From: Chryseobacterium sp. JAH
GTDB lineage: Bacteria; Bacteroidota; Bacteroidia; Flavobacteriales; Weeksellaceae
Length of the DNA: 64,000 bases
Assembly (NCBI RefSeq): GCF_001507335.1
Contig: NZ_LMAH01000002.1
Location: 1-64,000, forward strand
Reading direction: 5' to 3'
Part shown: piece by piece, positions 27,424-35,480 of the stretch
Layout: the number at the start of each line of letters is the position of its first letter
Position numbering within the stretch: position 1 is the stretch's first letter
Position numbers and translations under genes: made by a program
The notes under the pieces: model-generated
What the model saw: only the letters and a program-made list of their open reading frames with translations
What the model was told of the DNA's origin: nothing
The model's database searches: none

Positions 27424-27744
27424 TTCTGAAGTGAAAGTATTGCTGACGTGCCATGCATCAGGCGATACTGCAAGCTTTAATTCCAACCATTTAAAATACT
27501 AGACTATGATACCCTTTTCCAGAAACTTAAATCAGCAGGGCAATGGTCATTTGTAATCAGCCGAAGTTCTATGGCTTACAAAAGCATCAAAATGAAATGA
27601 AAGTGAAACGCTGAAGTATCAAAATCACTCCAGATCAAATGAAGAAAAAGCGGCCAGAAGCCGTTTTTTTTAAGTAAAAATATATAAACTTCTTTTTAAA
27701 ATAATAAACTCATCTCCGACTTGAAAACATCTAAAAGCAACTAT
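27424..27744. other. Gene-free stretch before the Crp/Fnr gene
   Basis: No supported gene. It contains a terminator at 27645-27672; the region before it has only very short frames that look like decayed sequence. Confidence 0.5.
27645..27672 (+). terminator. Intrinsic terminator after the SDR region
   Basis: The stem AAAAAGCGGC/GCCGTTTTT with a 5-nt loop ends in eight T residues, a classical rho-independent form. It insulates the Crp/Fnr promoter downstream. Confidence 0.75.
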
Positions 27745-27760
27745 TTTACCATATGGTAAA
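27745..27760. promoter_or_regulatory. Palindromic operator of the Crp/Fnr regulator
   Basis: TTTACCATATGGTAAA is a perfect 16-bp palindrome. It ends 21 bp before the -7 box at 27782, so its centre lies at about -42 to -43, the class II activator position of Crp/Fnr proteins. A near-identical site with the same spacing precedes the next gene (28373). Autoregulation is inferred. Confidence 0.7.
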
Positions 27761-27781
27761 TCAACTGCCAAAGCCTTTTGC

Positions 27782-27789
27782 TAATTTTG
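27782..27789 (+). promoter_or_regulatory. -7 box TAATTTTG of the Crp/Fnr gene
   Basis: It matches TAnnTTTG and has no -33 TTG, as expected for an activator-dependent promoter. The chosen ATG at 27795 is only 6 nt downstream, so the mRNA would be leaderless or nearly so. Confidence 0.6.
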
Positions 27790-27794
27790 TATTA

Positions 27795-28364
27795 ATGAAA
27801 GAACTCACCAGTTACATTTTACAGTTTGGTAATTTAAACCAACAACAGATTGACTTTATTCTCAGCAAGGCAACGGAGATCAGCCTTCGTAAAGATGATT
27901 ATTTTTCGGAGGCCGGGAAAATCCCAAAACAGGTCGGATTTATTCTGGAAGGAGTCGTTCGTTTCTGCTATTACAACAATAAAGGCCACGAAATCACCCA
28001 TCATTTCATTGATGAGAATAATTTCGTGTCGGATCAGCAGAATTTTGAGGCACAGATCGTCGCTACCGATTATATAGAAGCTGTCACTGACTGTAGACTC
28101 CTTGTTTTTTCAAAGAAAGACTGGGATGAGATTGGAAACACCATCGTCGGCTGGCACGCAATCACCAATCTGATTCTAAAAAACTGTCTTCTCAAAACAA
28201 TTGAAAGAAGAAGCCCGTTGGTTTCAGAAGATGCCACTACCCGCTATCTGACATTTATTGAGAAATTTCCGGCCTTGGTCAACAGAATTCCGCTTTCTTA
28301 CGTTGCCTCCTATCTGGGAATTACCCAACAATCGCTGAGCAGAATCAGAAAAAATATCCGCTAA
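27795..28364 (+). CDS. Crp/Fnr-family transcriptional regulator
   Basis: The longest frame starts at 27753, inside the operator and before the promoter; ATG 27795 gives MKELTSYILQFGNL and 189 aa, the normal length for this Bacteroidota subfamily. It has a cyclic-nucleotide-binding-like beta barrel (about 20-120, with GFILEGVVRFCYYN) and a short winged helix with IPLSYVASYLGITQQSLSRIRK. The cAMP pocket residues of Crp are not conserved and there are no Fnr-type N-terminal cysteines. Identical palindromes before it and before the next gene suggest it controls itself and the SDR at 28443. Confidence 0.87.
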   Translation: MKELTSYILQFGNLNQQQIDFILSKATEISLRKDDYFSEAGKIPKQVGFILEGVVRFCYYNNKGHEITHHFIDENNFVSDQQNFEAQIVATDYIEAVTDCRLLVFSKKDWDEIGNTIVGWHAITNLILKNCLLKTIERRSPLVSEDATTRYLTFIEKFPALVNRIPLSYVASYLGITQQSLSRIRKNIR

Positions 28365-28372
28365 AATTGCTT

Positions 28373-28388
28373 TTTACCATTTGGTAAA
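28373..28388. promoter_or_regulatory. Second copy of the Crp/Fnr operator
   Basis: TTTACCATTTGGTAAA differs from the site at 27745 at one central base. Its end is again 21 bp before a -7-like element, and it lies 54 nt before the start of the SDR gene. Confidence 0.68.
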
Positions 28389-28409
28389 CGTTATCATTCA
28401 GCAGATTCC

Positions 28410-28417
28410 GAAATTTG
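28410..28417 (+). promoter_or_regulatory. -7-like element GAAATTTG of the SDR gene
   Basis: It has one mismatch to TAnnTTTG and stands at the same distance from the palindrome as in the Crp/Fnr promoter, which is the reason for calling it. Confidence 0.5.
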
Positions 28418-28442
28418 TATCATTAATTTAAACAAAATAAAA

Positions 28443-29306
28443 ATGGACAAAAAAGTAGTTCTGATAACAGGAACAAACAGTGGATTCGGATGGCTTACAG
28501 CGCACAGCGTAGCCGCATTGGGACATAAAGTATATGCCACAATGAGAGATATCGAGGGAAAGAATGCTGAAAAAGCAAAGGCTTTAGGACAAATAGAAAA
28601 TATAACCGTTCTGGATGTTGCACTAACTGATGAACAAAGTGTAAATAATGCTTTTGACAAAATTATAGCTGCAGAAGGTATCATTGACGTGCTGGTCAAC
28701 AATGCAGGAATTTCTATGTTTGGCGTGGCCGAAACTGCTACTACAGCAGATTTACAGTATATGCTGGAAGTAAATACGATTGCGCCCTGGAGATTAATGA
28801 AATTAGCGTTGCCTTTTATGCGCAGACAGTCTGAAGGTTTGATCATCAATGTGTCAAGCGGCTGGGGCAGATTTTCCGCACCTTTTTCAACTGTCTATGC
28901 TTCTTCAAAATTTGCGTTGGAAGGTTTGAGTGAAGGACTACATTATGAACTTCGCTCATCAGGAGTAGATGTTGCGATTATTCAGCCGGGAGCTTTTCCT
29001 ACTGAGATGTCACAAAAGCTTGGGGTTGGTTCTGACCCATCTGTCAGTGATGATTATCAAGCCATCGCAGACCTTCCTAATAAAATGTTCAGTGCAATTG
29101 GGGAAATGTTTGAAAAGGGGAAACCCAATCCACAGGATGTTGCTGATGCAGTGGTTAAACTGATCAACACGCCTCAAGGACAAAGACCATTGAGAACCGT
29201 GGTTGATCCATCGACAGGTCATATAGTTGAAGCTGCAAACGAAGCTATTGCAACTCAATACGCAAAAGTTTTAACAGCTTTTGGAATGCAGGATCTTTTG
29301 GTTTAA
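28443..29306 (+). CDS. Short-chain dehydrogenase/reductase
   Basis: This 287-aa protein has the cofactor loop TGTNSGFG, VNNAGISMFG, catalytic Ser in NVSSGWGRF and YASSK. The Arg in TMRDIEG after strand 2 suggests NADPH. It belongs to the classical SDRs that act on ketones, steroids or retinoid-like substrates; the exact substrate is unknown. Its promoter carries the palindrome shared with the Crp/Fnr gene 78 nt upstream, so it is a likely target of that regulator. Confidence 0.9.
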   Translation: MDKKVVLITGTNSGFGWLTAHSVAALGHKVYATMRDIEGKNAEKAKALGQIENITVLDVALTDEQSVNNAFDKIIAAEGIIDVLVNNAGISMFGVAETATTADLQYMLEVNTIAPWRLMKLALPFMRRQSEGLIINVSSGWGRFSAPFSTVYASSKFALEGLSEGLHYELRSSGVDVAIIQPGAFPTEMSQKLGVGSDPSVSDDYQAIADLPNKMFSAIGEMFEKGKPNPQDVADAVVKLINTPQGQRPLRTVVDPSTGHIVEAANEAIATQYAKVLTAFGMQDLLV

Positions 29307-29499
29307 ACAATCTTGTAACAATAAAAATCAGTTTATTAAGCCCTCTGATAATAAGATTAATACCACTTTATTATTTAAAATATTCCTATCATATTTTCTT
29401 ACTATTTTGTATAAATAAAAGAAATTTTGATGGGAATCATTTTTTTTTACGACATTTGCATAACCAGTTATATAATTGATTATTATAAGCATTTTTGAT

Positions 29500-29919
29500 A
29501 TGAAAGCATCTCATACAGAATATATAAGAGCAGGAATTCCCAAACAGAATCTAATGAAGCTTTATAATGCCTATGCAGGCATCATTGAAGATGGTTTTGT
29601 AGAAGTGATCATTCCACGGCAGGAATCTTTGATCAGAGGTGCCGGATTTTTTTATGGAGGTGTCTTGGCAGCGGCTGTTGATACGGCTGCCTACTTTTCT
29701 GCTGCTACACTTCACGAAGAAGATGCTTATTTTGTCACGGTCGATTTAAAAATAAATTATCTGAATCCTGCTCAGGGTGAGCTCCTAACCACTGCAGGTG
29801 AGGTCATCAAAAACGGAAAGACCTTGATCATCTGTAAGGCCGATTGCTTCACCATTAATGCTGGCTCCAAAAAACTCGTTGCGACTTCTTTGGTGACTTT
29901 GATGAAAATCCAGAAATAA
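29500..29919 (+). CDS. Hotdog-fold thioesterase (PaaI family)
   Basis: A TTG at 29476 extends the frame, but ATG 29500 gives a normal 139-aa hotdog protein. The catalytic loop is GAGFFYGGVLAAAVDTAAYF, with Asp in place for acyl-CoA thioesterases of the PaaI/YdiI type, followed by the strand VTVDLKINYLNP. It should hydrolyse acyl- or aryl-CoA in the cytoplasm. It begins a tight run with panB, 19 nt downstream, and a second hotdog protein (31739) closes the run. Confidence 0.87.
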   Translation: MKASHTEYIRAGIPKQNLMKLYNAYAGIIEDGFVEVIIPRQESLIRGAGFFYGGVLAAAVDTAAYFSAATLHEEDAYFVTVDLKINYLNPAQGELLTTAGEVIKNGKTLIICKADCFTINAGSKKLVATSLVTLMKIQK

Positions 29920-29938
29920 AAACAAAAAAATCCTCAAC

Positions 29939-30757
29939 ATGTCTATCCATACAGAAAATAAGAACAAGATTACCACGCTTCAGTTAACCAAAATGAAGCA
30001 AAACAAAGAAAAGATCAGTGTTCTCACCGCTTACGATTTTACGATGGCACAGATCATCGATAATGCAGGAATTGATGTGATCCTTGTAGGCGATTCCGCT
30101 TCCAATACAATGGTCGGAAACGCCACCACCCTTTCCATCACGCTTGAACAGATGATCTTCTACGCAAAGTCGGTGGTGAACGGGACGAAGCGTGCATTGG
30201 TCATCGTCGATATGCCATTTGGAACCTGCTCCGGCGACCCTATGAGATCTTTGGAAGCTGCTATCAAAATGATGCGTGAAACCGGTGCTGATGCGATAAA
30301 GGTTGAAGGTGGGTCGGAGATCAAAGACGATGTAAAGAAGATCATTGATGCAGGAATTCCTGTGATGGCTCATTTAGGTTTGATGCCTCAATCGATCAAT
30401 AAATACGGAACGTATGCCATCCGTGGAAAAGATGAAAAGGAAGCGGAGAAGTTGATGCAGGATTGTCTTCTGATGGAAGAATTGGGCGCATTCGGTATTT
30501 TGCTGGAGAAAATTCCGGCTAAATTGGCAACTGAAATTTCGGAAAAACTCAAAATCCCAACCATCGGGATCGGTGCAGGCTCAGGAACGGACGGACAGGT
30601 TTTGGTCATCCAGGATGTGATGGGAATGAACAAAGAATTCTCTCCTAAATTTCTTCGCAGATATGCAGACCTTCACAACATAATGACAGAAGCGACGCAA
30701 CATTATATTTCTGATGTGAAAGCACAGAAATTCCCTAATGAAAATGAAAGTTACTAA
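29939..30757 (+). CDS. panB: 3-methyl-2-oxobutanoate hydroxymethyltransferase
   Basis: This 272-aa protein is PanB, which transfers a hydroxymethyl group from 5,10-methylene-tetrahydrofolate to 2-oxoisovalerate, the first committed step to pantothenate and CoA. Motifs seen are TAYDFTMAQI, VGDSASNTMVG (metal ligand Asp52), VDMPFGT (Asp91), HLGLMPQS and LLEKIP with the catalytic Glu190. The decamer-type TIM barrel is full length. It sits 19 nt after a thioesterase and 20 nt before a MarR-GNAT fusion; panC and panD are not in the window. Confidence 0.97.
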   Translation: MSIHTENKNKITTLQLTKMKQNKEKISVLTAYDFTMAQIIDNAGIDVILVGDSASNTMVGNATTLSITLEQMIFYAKSVVNGTKRALVIVDMPFGTCSGDPMRSLEAAIKMMRETGADAIKVEGGSEIKDDVKKIIDAGIPVMAHLGLMPQSINKYGTYAIRGKDEKEAEKLMQDCLLMEELGAFGILLEKIPAKLATEISEKLKIPTIGIGAGSGTDGQVLVIQDVMGMNKEFSPKFLRRYADLHNIMTEATQHYISDVKAQKFPNENESY

Positions 30758-30777
30758 TCAAATAAATATTTGCTAAA

Positions 30778-31737
30778 ATGGTTTTTTTTAATAGAACAGG
30801 CAAAATGGCTTTAGGAAGCAGACTTCGCCTATTGACCTCAAAAGTCACAGAAGATGCCGCAAAGATCTACAAGTTGTATAATGTCGATTTTTCACCAAAA
30901 TGGTTTCCTGTCTTTTTCATTCTTTCTGAGGACGGCGAAAAAACAATCTCAGAGATCGCTGAACAGATCGGGCATTCTCAGCCTTCTGTTACCAAAATAG
31001 TAAAAGAAATGGCAGCAGCAGGACTCATCGAAAACAATCTTGAATCTACCGATAAACGCAGAAATGTAGTAGGTTTGACTGAAAAAGGCGTTAAAATCTC
31101 ACATCAAATTATTAAGGTACAATGTGCAGACATCGATCTGGCGATTGACGGAATGATCAGTGAAGCCAACCACAATCTTTGGGAAGCCTTGGCTGAATGG
31201 GAATTTTTACTTGAGCAAAAATCACTTTTGAAGAGAGTGCAGGAACAGAAGAAAATCCGTGAAAGCAAAGATGTGAAAATTGTTCCATATAAGGCAAAAT
31301 ATCAATCCGCATTTAGATCTCTGAATGAAGAATGGATCTCGAATTATTTTGAAATGGAGGAAGCCGATTACAAAGCACTGGATAATCCTGAGGAATATAT
31401 TCTAAATAAAGGTGGGAAAATATTTGTCGCTTTGTACAAAGATGAACCTTTGGGCGTTTGCGCCTTAATTAAAATGAACGACCCGGAATATGATTATGAA
31501 ATGGCAAAAATGGCTGTTTCTCCGAAAGCACAGGGGAAAAGTTTAGGTTCTTTGTTGGGAAATGCGGTCATTGATTCTGCTAAAGAATTGGGAGCATCAA
31601 AACTGTATCTGGAAAGCAACACGATCCTTAAACCTGCCATCAACCTGTATCACAAATTGGGTTTTGAAAAGATAACAGGCAGACAGACACCTTACCAACG
31701 CTGCAATATTCAAATGGAATTAAAACTAAAAGACTGA
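30778..31737 (+). CDS. MarR-GNAT fusion: regulator with acetyltransferase domain
   Basis: This 319-aa protein joins a MarR winged helix (about 10-150, with SQPSVTKIVKEMAAAGLIE and the wing DKRRN) to a GNAT acetyltransferase domain (about 160-319, with AVSPKAQGKSLGSLLG as the acetyl-CoA loop and LYHKLGF near the end). This fusion is a known family in which DNA binding and acetyl transfer are coupled; substrates are mostly unknown. Here it is embedded in an operon with panB and two thioesterases, so acyl-CoA/CoA-related control is plausible. Its stop is 1 nt before the next start. Confidence 0.9.
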   Translation: MVFFNRTGKMALGSRLRLLTSKVTEDAAKIYKLYNVDFSPKWFPVFFILSEDGEKTISEIAEQIGHSQPSVTKIVKEMAAAGLIENNLESTDKRRNVVGLTEKGVKISHQIIKVQCADIDLAIDGMISEANHNLWEALAEWEFLLEQKSLLKRVQEQKKIRESKDVKIVPYKAKYQSAFRSLNEEWISNYFEMEEADYKALDNPEEYILNKGGKIFVALYKDEPLGVCALIKMNDPEYDYEMAKMAVSPKAQGKSLGSLLGNAVIDSAKELGASKLYLESNTILKPAINLYHKLGFEKITGRQTPYQRCNIQMELKLKD

Positions 31738-31738
31738 T

Positions 31739-32140
31739 ATGTACGACAGAATTAAAGAAAGCTTCGATAAACAAGGTTTGATGAAAACCCTTAATGCTAA
31801 ACTGGTTAGCGTAGGACAAGGTGAAGTGAAGATTTCCTGTGAATTCTCGGAAGGGTTGACGCAGCAACACGGTTTTTTCCACGCCGGAGTTGCTACAAGC
31901 ATTGTAGACAGCGCCTGTGGCTATGCTGCATTGACGATGGTGCCCGATAATATGGAGGTACTGTCGGTAGAATTTAAGATCAATTTTATAAAACCTGCTA
32001 AAACTGACAAGCTTATCGCCATTGGAAAGGTTTTGCAATCCGGAAGAACCTTAACCATTTGCGAAGGCTACGTCTACGATAGTTCCGAAGAAAAACTGAT
32101 CTCTAAAATGACCGCCACGATGATTGCTGTTAAAAAATAG
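31739..32140 (+). CDS. Hotdog-fold thioesterase (PaaI family), second copy
   Basis: This 133-aa hotdog protein has the loop QQHGFFHAGVATSIVDSACGYAA cut here in two parts, QQHGFFHAGVAT and SIVDSACGYAA, with the catalytic Asp, then SVEFKINFIKPAK. It resembles the protein at 29500 in fold and motif order but is clearly divergent. It follows the MarR-GNAT gene with 1 nt between and precedes a small membrane protein by 8 nt, so translation is probably coupled. Probable substrate is an acyl- or aryl-CoA. Confidence 0.88.
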   Translation: MYDRIKESFDKQGLMKTLNAKLVSVGQGEVKISCEFSEGLTQQHGFFHAGVATSIVDSACGYAALTMVPDNMEVLSVEFKINFIKPAKTDKLIAIGKVLQSGRTLTICEGYVYDSSEEKLISKMTATMIAVKK

Positions 32141-32148
32141 ACTGATTT

Positions 32149-32403
32149 ATGGTACAGATAATTGGTTACGCCGCTTTAACTTTAAACCTCATTTCGATGT
32201 CGATGAAGAATATTCTCTATCTGAGGGTTTGCTCGCTCACCGCCAATGCGATCTATATTGTATATGGTGTTTTGATGAACGCTCCTCCAGTGTTTATTGG
32301 ATGCTCGATCGGTGTGCTTCTGCATTCCTATTATATCTATAAAATAATGAGATCGAGACAACAGAGAAGAGAACAATCCTTTAACAATCAGAATATTACT
32401 TAA
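32149..32403 (+). CDS. Small YgjV/SemiSWEET-like membrane protein
   Basis: This 84-aa protein has three predicted membrane helices (about 4-20, 26-44 and 48-66) and a basic C-terminal tail. The pattern GYAALTLNLISM, then LRVCSLTANAIYIVYG, resembles YgjV-type and PQ-loop/SemiSWEET half-transporters, though the signature PQ/PN is not clear. It ends the operon that begins at 29500. A transport role is inferred from shape only. Confidence 0.65.
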   Translation: MVQIIGYAALTLNLISMSMKNILYLRVCSLTANAIYIVYGVLMNAPPVFIGCSIGVLLHSYYIYKIMRSRQQRREQSFNNQNIT

Positions 32404-32524
32404 ATTAAAAAAGCTTTATGACATCTTAAAAATGCCTTAAATTTCACTCAAGTCAACTGTTATTAGGATAAGAGTTTATAAGTTTGCAGAAGAATTGATA
32501 ATTGATAATTAATAAAGATCAAAA

Positions 32525-33580
32525 ATGAGTAAGAGTGTTGCAATTTTGTATCAGGCGCAAGAACCACCTTTAGTAGATGGCATTAAAAAGCCGATGAAAC
32601 CGGGCGGATATTCCGACAGCGGTGCAGATATCGCTTACTCGTTGAAACAGCAAGGCATCGAAGTCATCACACCTATAGAAAGTCCTGCGGTAGAGACCGA
32701 CCTCGATTGGGTTTTTCCTGATACGAAGGAAGGCATTAAAAACGCAATGGAAAAGGGAGCGAATGTACTGTGGCTGAACACGGTTCTTTTTACAGGTCAT
32801 CCGATCGAAAAGGCAATTTCAGAAGGGATTTCCATAGTTGGACAAATTCCTGCAGATGCGGAAAGATTTGATGACAAGTGGCAAACCAATTTACTCCTTA
32901 CAAAGCATCACATTCCTATTCCAAGATCCATATTGATCACCCAGGATAATTACAATGATTTTAGCTTAAGCTTTCCATTTCCCGTTGTTGCAAAACCCAT
33001 CAGAGGAAGAGGAAGTCAGGGCGTTTCTATTGTCAATAATGAGTCTGAATTAATTTCGGTGATTAAAAATATGTTTGATTCTCATCGATATGGAGATGCG
33101 TTATATTTAGAAGAATTCCTTCAGGGAGAAGAGATTACGATTACAGTAATGACACCGGGTGACTACGTAATTGGTAATAAAACTGTTAAAAAAGATAAAC
33201 ATTGGTCACTTCCTCCGGTTAAGAGATTTAACCATCAAGACGGAATCGCCCCGTACAATGGAACCGTTGCAGTCATCAACAACAGCGCTGTACTGACGGA
33301 TGAAGAAATACAAGATCCCGCAGTTCAGAAAGCAATGCTTGAGTGTGAAAAAGCTGCAGCTATCGTCCTAGCAAAAGCGCCTGCCCGTATCGATTGCAGA
33401 GCCAATGACAGAGGTGATTTCCTATTGTTCGATTTGAATATGAAACCCAATATGACCGGTGCATCCCGACCTCAAAGGCAAGATCAGGACAGCTTGACCG
33501 CGCTTGCTGCGAGGAAGATCGGCTGGACATTTGATGATTTGATTTTGAATATGCTGAATCAAAGCTGGCATATTTCATAA
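32525..33580 (+). CDS. ATP-grasp ligase (D-Ala-D-Ala ligase-like)
   Basis: This 351-aa protein has a pre-ATP-grasp N-domain, the nucleotide loop PVVAKPIRGRGSQGV, LYLEEFLQGEEITITV, and the metal-binding segment DLNMKPNMTGASRP, equivalent to the EVNTxPGMT of D-Ala-D-Ala ligases. It should join a carboxylate to an amine with ATP. It is not a housekeeping Ddl, because the substrate-specificity regions differ and no peptidoglycan gene is adjacent. A modified peptide or amino-acid product is possible. It begins 121 nt after the membrane protein and may have its own promoter. Confidence 0.82.
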   Translation: MSKSVAILYQAQEPPLVDGIKKPMKPGGYSDSGADIAYSLKQQGIEVITPIESPAVETDLDWVFPDTKEGIKNAMEKGANVLWLNTVLFTGHPIEKAISEGISIVGQIPADAERFDDKWQTNLLLTKHHIPIPRSILITQDNYNDFSLSFPFPVVAKPIRGRGSQGVSIVNNESELISVIKNMFDSHRYGDALYLEEFLQGEEITITVMTPGDYVIGNKTVKKDKHWSLPPVKRFNHQDGIAPYNGTVAVINNSAVLTDEEIQDPAVQKAMLECEKAAAIVLAKAPARIDCRANDRGDFLLFDLNMKPNMTGASRPQRQDQDSLTALAARKIGWTFDDLILNMLNQSWHIS

Positions 33581-33642
33581 TTCCCATTGCATTCATTATT
33601 TACTACTTATTCATTTTGATGATATCAGAATGACAAAACGCT

Positions 33643-34599
33643 ATGAAAAATTCTTTATATATTTTACTTTCCTTCTTCTTACTGACAAGTTGTGTTTCGC
33701 AGAAGAAACAAAGTCTGAGGCAGAACATTTTAACCTTAAAAAACAGTTACTGCCAACCGCCTGAATCTTACGATTATGAATACAATTTACCTTCAAAAAA
33801 TTCAGATTCCATTTTGTACGCCAATCGAGACCTTAAACCATATTTCAAAGACCAGAGTATTTTGATCCTCAATGCGCTGAGCAGTTTAGATGAAGCCAAA
33901 GCGATTGTTGACCTTAAAAAAAATCCCAGTCCTAATTCCCAGCTTGAAATTTTGACACTTAAAAGTCAAATCGATGGAAAAGTGAACATTGCTTTGACCG
34001 AATTGAGTTCTGTGACCGCAGAATTTGACTGTGAAGGAGAACGGGTTGAACAAATGGCGCGGTATGTCGATAATCTCAACCAATCCAGAAACAACAAGCT
34101 GATAATCGCATCAATCGTCACCGGTGCGGTATCATCGGTCGTTGGTGGAATTGCCAGCAATAACTCCTGGAAAGACGGTTCTCAGATTGCCGGAGGTGTT
34201 TTGGGAGCAGGCTTCGGTTTGGCAACCCTCAGTCCCAAAGGCCGTAAAACAGAATTTTACCATCACAGAAATATCCTGCGAGATATTTGGACAGAGAATT
34301 TGAAGGACAAAAACTTCCCACCATTCATCTGGTATATGTACACCGAGAAAAAATTCTCTCCCGTTGCCGGAAAATCAATGCTGGAAAACATTAAAAGCAG
34401 ATGGCTGCAATATCAGTTTGATGACAAAAAAGAATTGGCAGACCAATCGATCATCTTTTCTGACGGCGGAAAATATTATTCTGAAGAACTTCACAACCGA
34501 GTACAGATGCTCAATCAAATGCAATCCATCACCCGAACGATCAACCAAAGCATCAATTACCTTCTGCTAGACCTTGACAGAATGTTATATAAAAATTAG
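33643..34599 (+). CDS. Lipoprotein of unknown function
   Basis: This 318-aa protein has a signal peptide with lipobox LLTSC, lipid-modified at Cys17. A central Gly-rich hydrophobic segment (about 160-200: VTGAVSSVVGGIAS and GGVLGAGFGLATL) resembles a glycine zipper, which often inserts in or spans a membrane. The remainder is helical and charged. I do not recognise a family. It is followed by a strong terminator and preceded by 62 nt, so it could be co-transcribed with the ATP-grasp gene. Confidence 0.7.
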   Translation: MKNSLYILLSFFLLTSCVSQKKQSLRQNILTLKNSYCQPPESYDYEYNLPSKNSDSILYANRDLKPYFKDQSILILNALSSLDEAKAIVDLKKNPSPNSQLEILTLKSQIDGKVNIALTELSSVTAEFDCEGERVEQMARYVDNLNQSRNNKLIIASIVTGAVSSVVGGIASNNSWKDGSQIAGGVLGAGFGLATLSPKGRKTEFYHHRNILRDIWTENLKDKNFPPFIWYMYTEKKFSPVAGKSMLENIKSRWLQYQFDDKKELADQSIIFSDGGKYYSEELHNRVQMLNQMQSITRTINQSINYLLLDLDRMLYKN

Positions 34600-34760
34600 A
34601 AAAAAAAAATCTTTAAAAATAAAAAATGGGCACCAACTCCATTCCGTTGTTTTAGATAACAAAATAGCAACATTGAATGCCGTTAAAAACCTTTAAAATA
34701 TTATCAACATAAGAGTAAATTATTTGGATAGAGGCATGAAAAGTCCACAAAAAACCGAAC

Positions 34761-34792
34761 GGCGCCAACTTAAGACAAGTGGCGCCATTTTT
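34761..34792 (+). terminator. Terminator after the lipoprotein gene
   Basis: GGCGCCAACTT pairs with AAGTGGCGCC, with one bulged base, followed by ATTTTT. It is the strongest GC stem in this part of the window, between convergent genes. Confidence 0.8.
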
Positions 34793-34835
34793 CATATTTT
34801 GTTCCTGAGGTCATCATGATTTCAATTAGAAGTCA

Positions 34836-35227
34836 TTACTTTAAATATTCCTCTTCTGTCACAGGCAACAACCAAACCACCGCTTCTTTGTCACTGCTTC
34901 CAATGGCCAAATGAGAAAAATGACTATCAATACTTGCGCCGTGCCAGTGCTCAACATTGGGTGGACATTTGATAACATCGCCTTTTCGTAGAATTTTCTT
35001 TGGCTGTCCTCTTTCTTGATAGTAACCTACTCCATCCGTAACTAAAAGAATTTGTCCCCCCGGATGTTTATGCCATCGGTTTCTCGCGTCCGGCTTGAAA
35101 GTGACATTGCTTACCGTTATTGGGTTCTCAGGATCATTTGTTACCAACTTTTTTAGGTAAGCTGTTCCTGTAAAATTTTCGTTCTTTATCTTTCACCTTT
35201 TTCAAATAAAGTTTTAGATTCATACAT
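34836..35227 (-). pseudogene. Cupin-domain gene with a one-base frameshift near its 5' end
   Basis: Reading the minus strand from ATG 35227 gives MYESKTLFEKGER and then a stop. The neighbouring frame continues without a break as IKNENFTGTAYLKKL and on into a complete cupin (DARNRWHKHPGGQILLV, GDVIKCPPNVEHWHG). Adding one A at about 35190 would join both parts into a 130-aa protein with the N-terminus usual for this family. Only TTG (35147) could start the second part, omitting a conserved strand. The cupin metal ligands (HxH and HWH) are intact, so the break is recent or an assembly error. Confidence 0.72.
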
Positions 35228-35480
35228 CTCTGAACAAACTAATTGAAGAATGATGCATTATATGGTCACTTTTTTTTGAAATCTATTCCTGTTCATAAGC
35301 AGAACAAGATCTCTAAGAATACCTTCGATGTATAATGAATATTACATACCATAACATATTATCCCGAAGTCAGCATTTAACCAATATTTTGTACTTTAAT
35401 GAAAAATTAATTTCAAAAGTTCACTTTATATCAACATAAATCCTTAAATTTAAGATACCGAACCATTTCATTATATTAAC

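Noticed and set aside
27424..27644. Short frames after the first SDR as a small gene.
   Set aside because: None exceeds a few dozen codons, there is no promoter, and the sequence looks like decayed material before a terminator.
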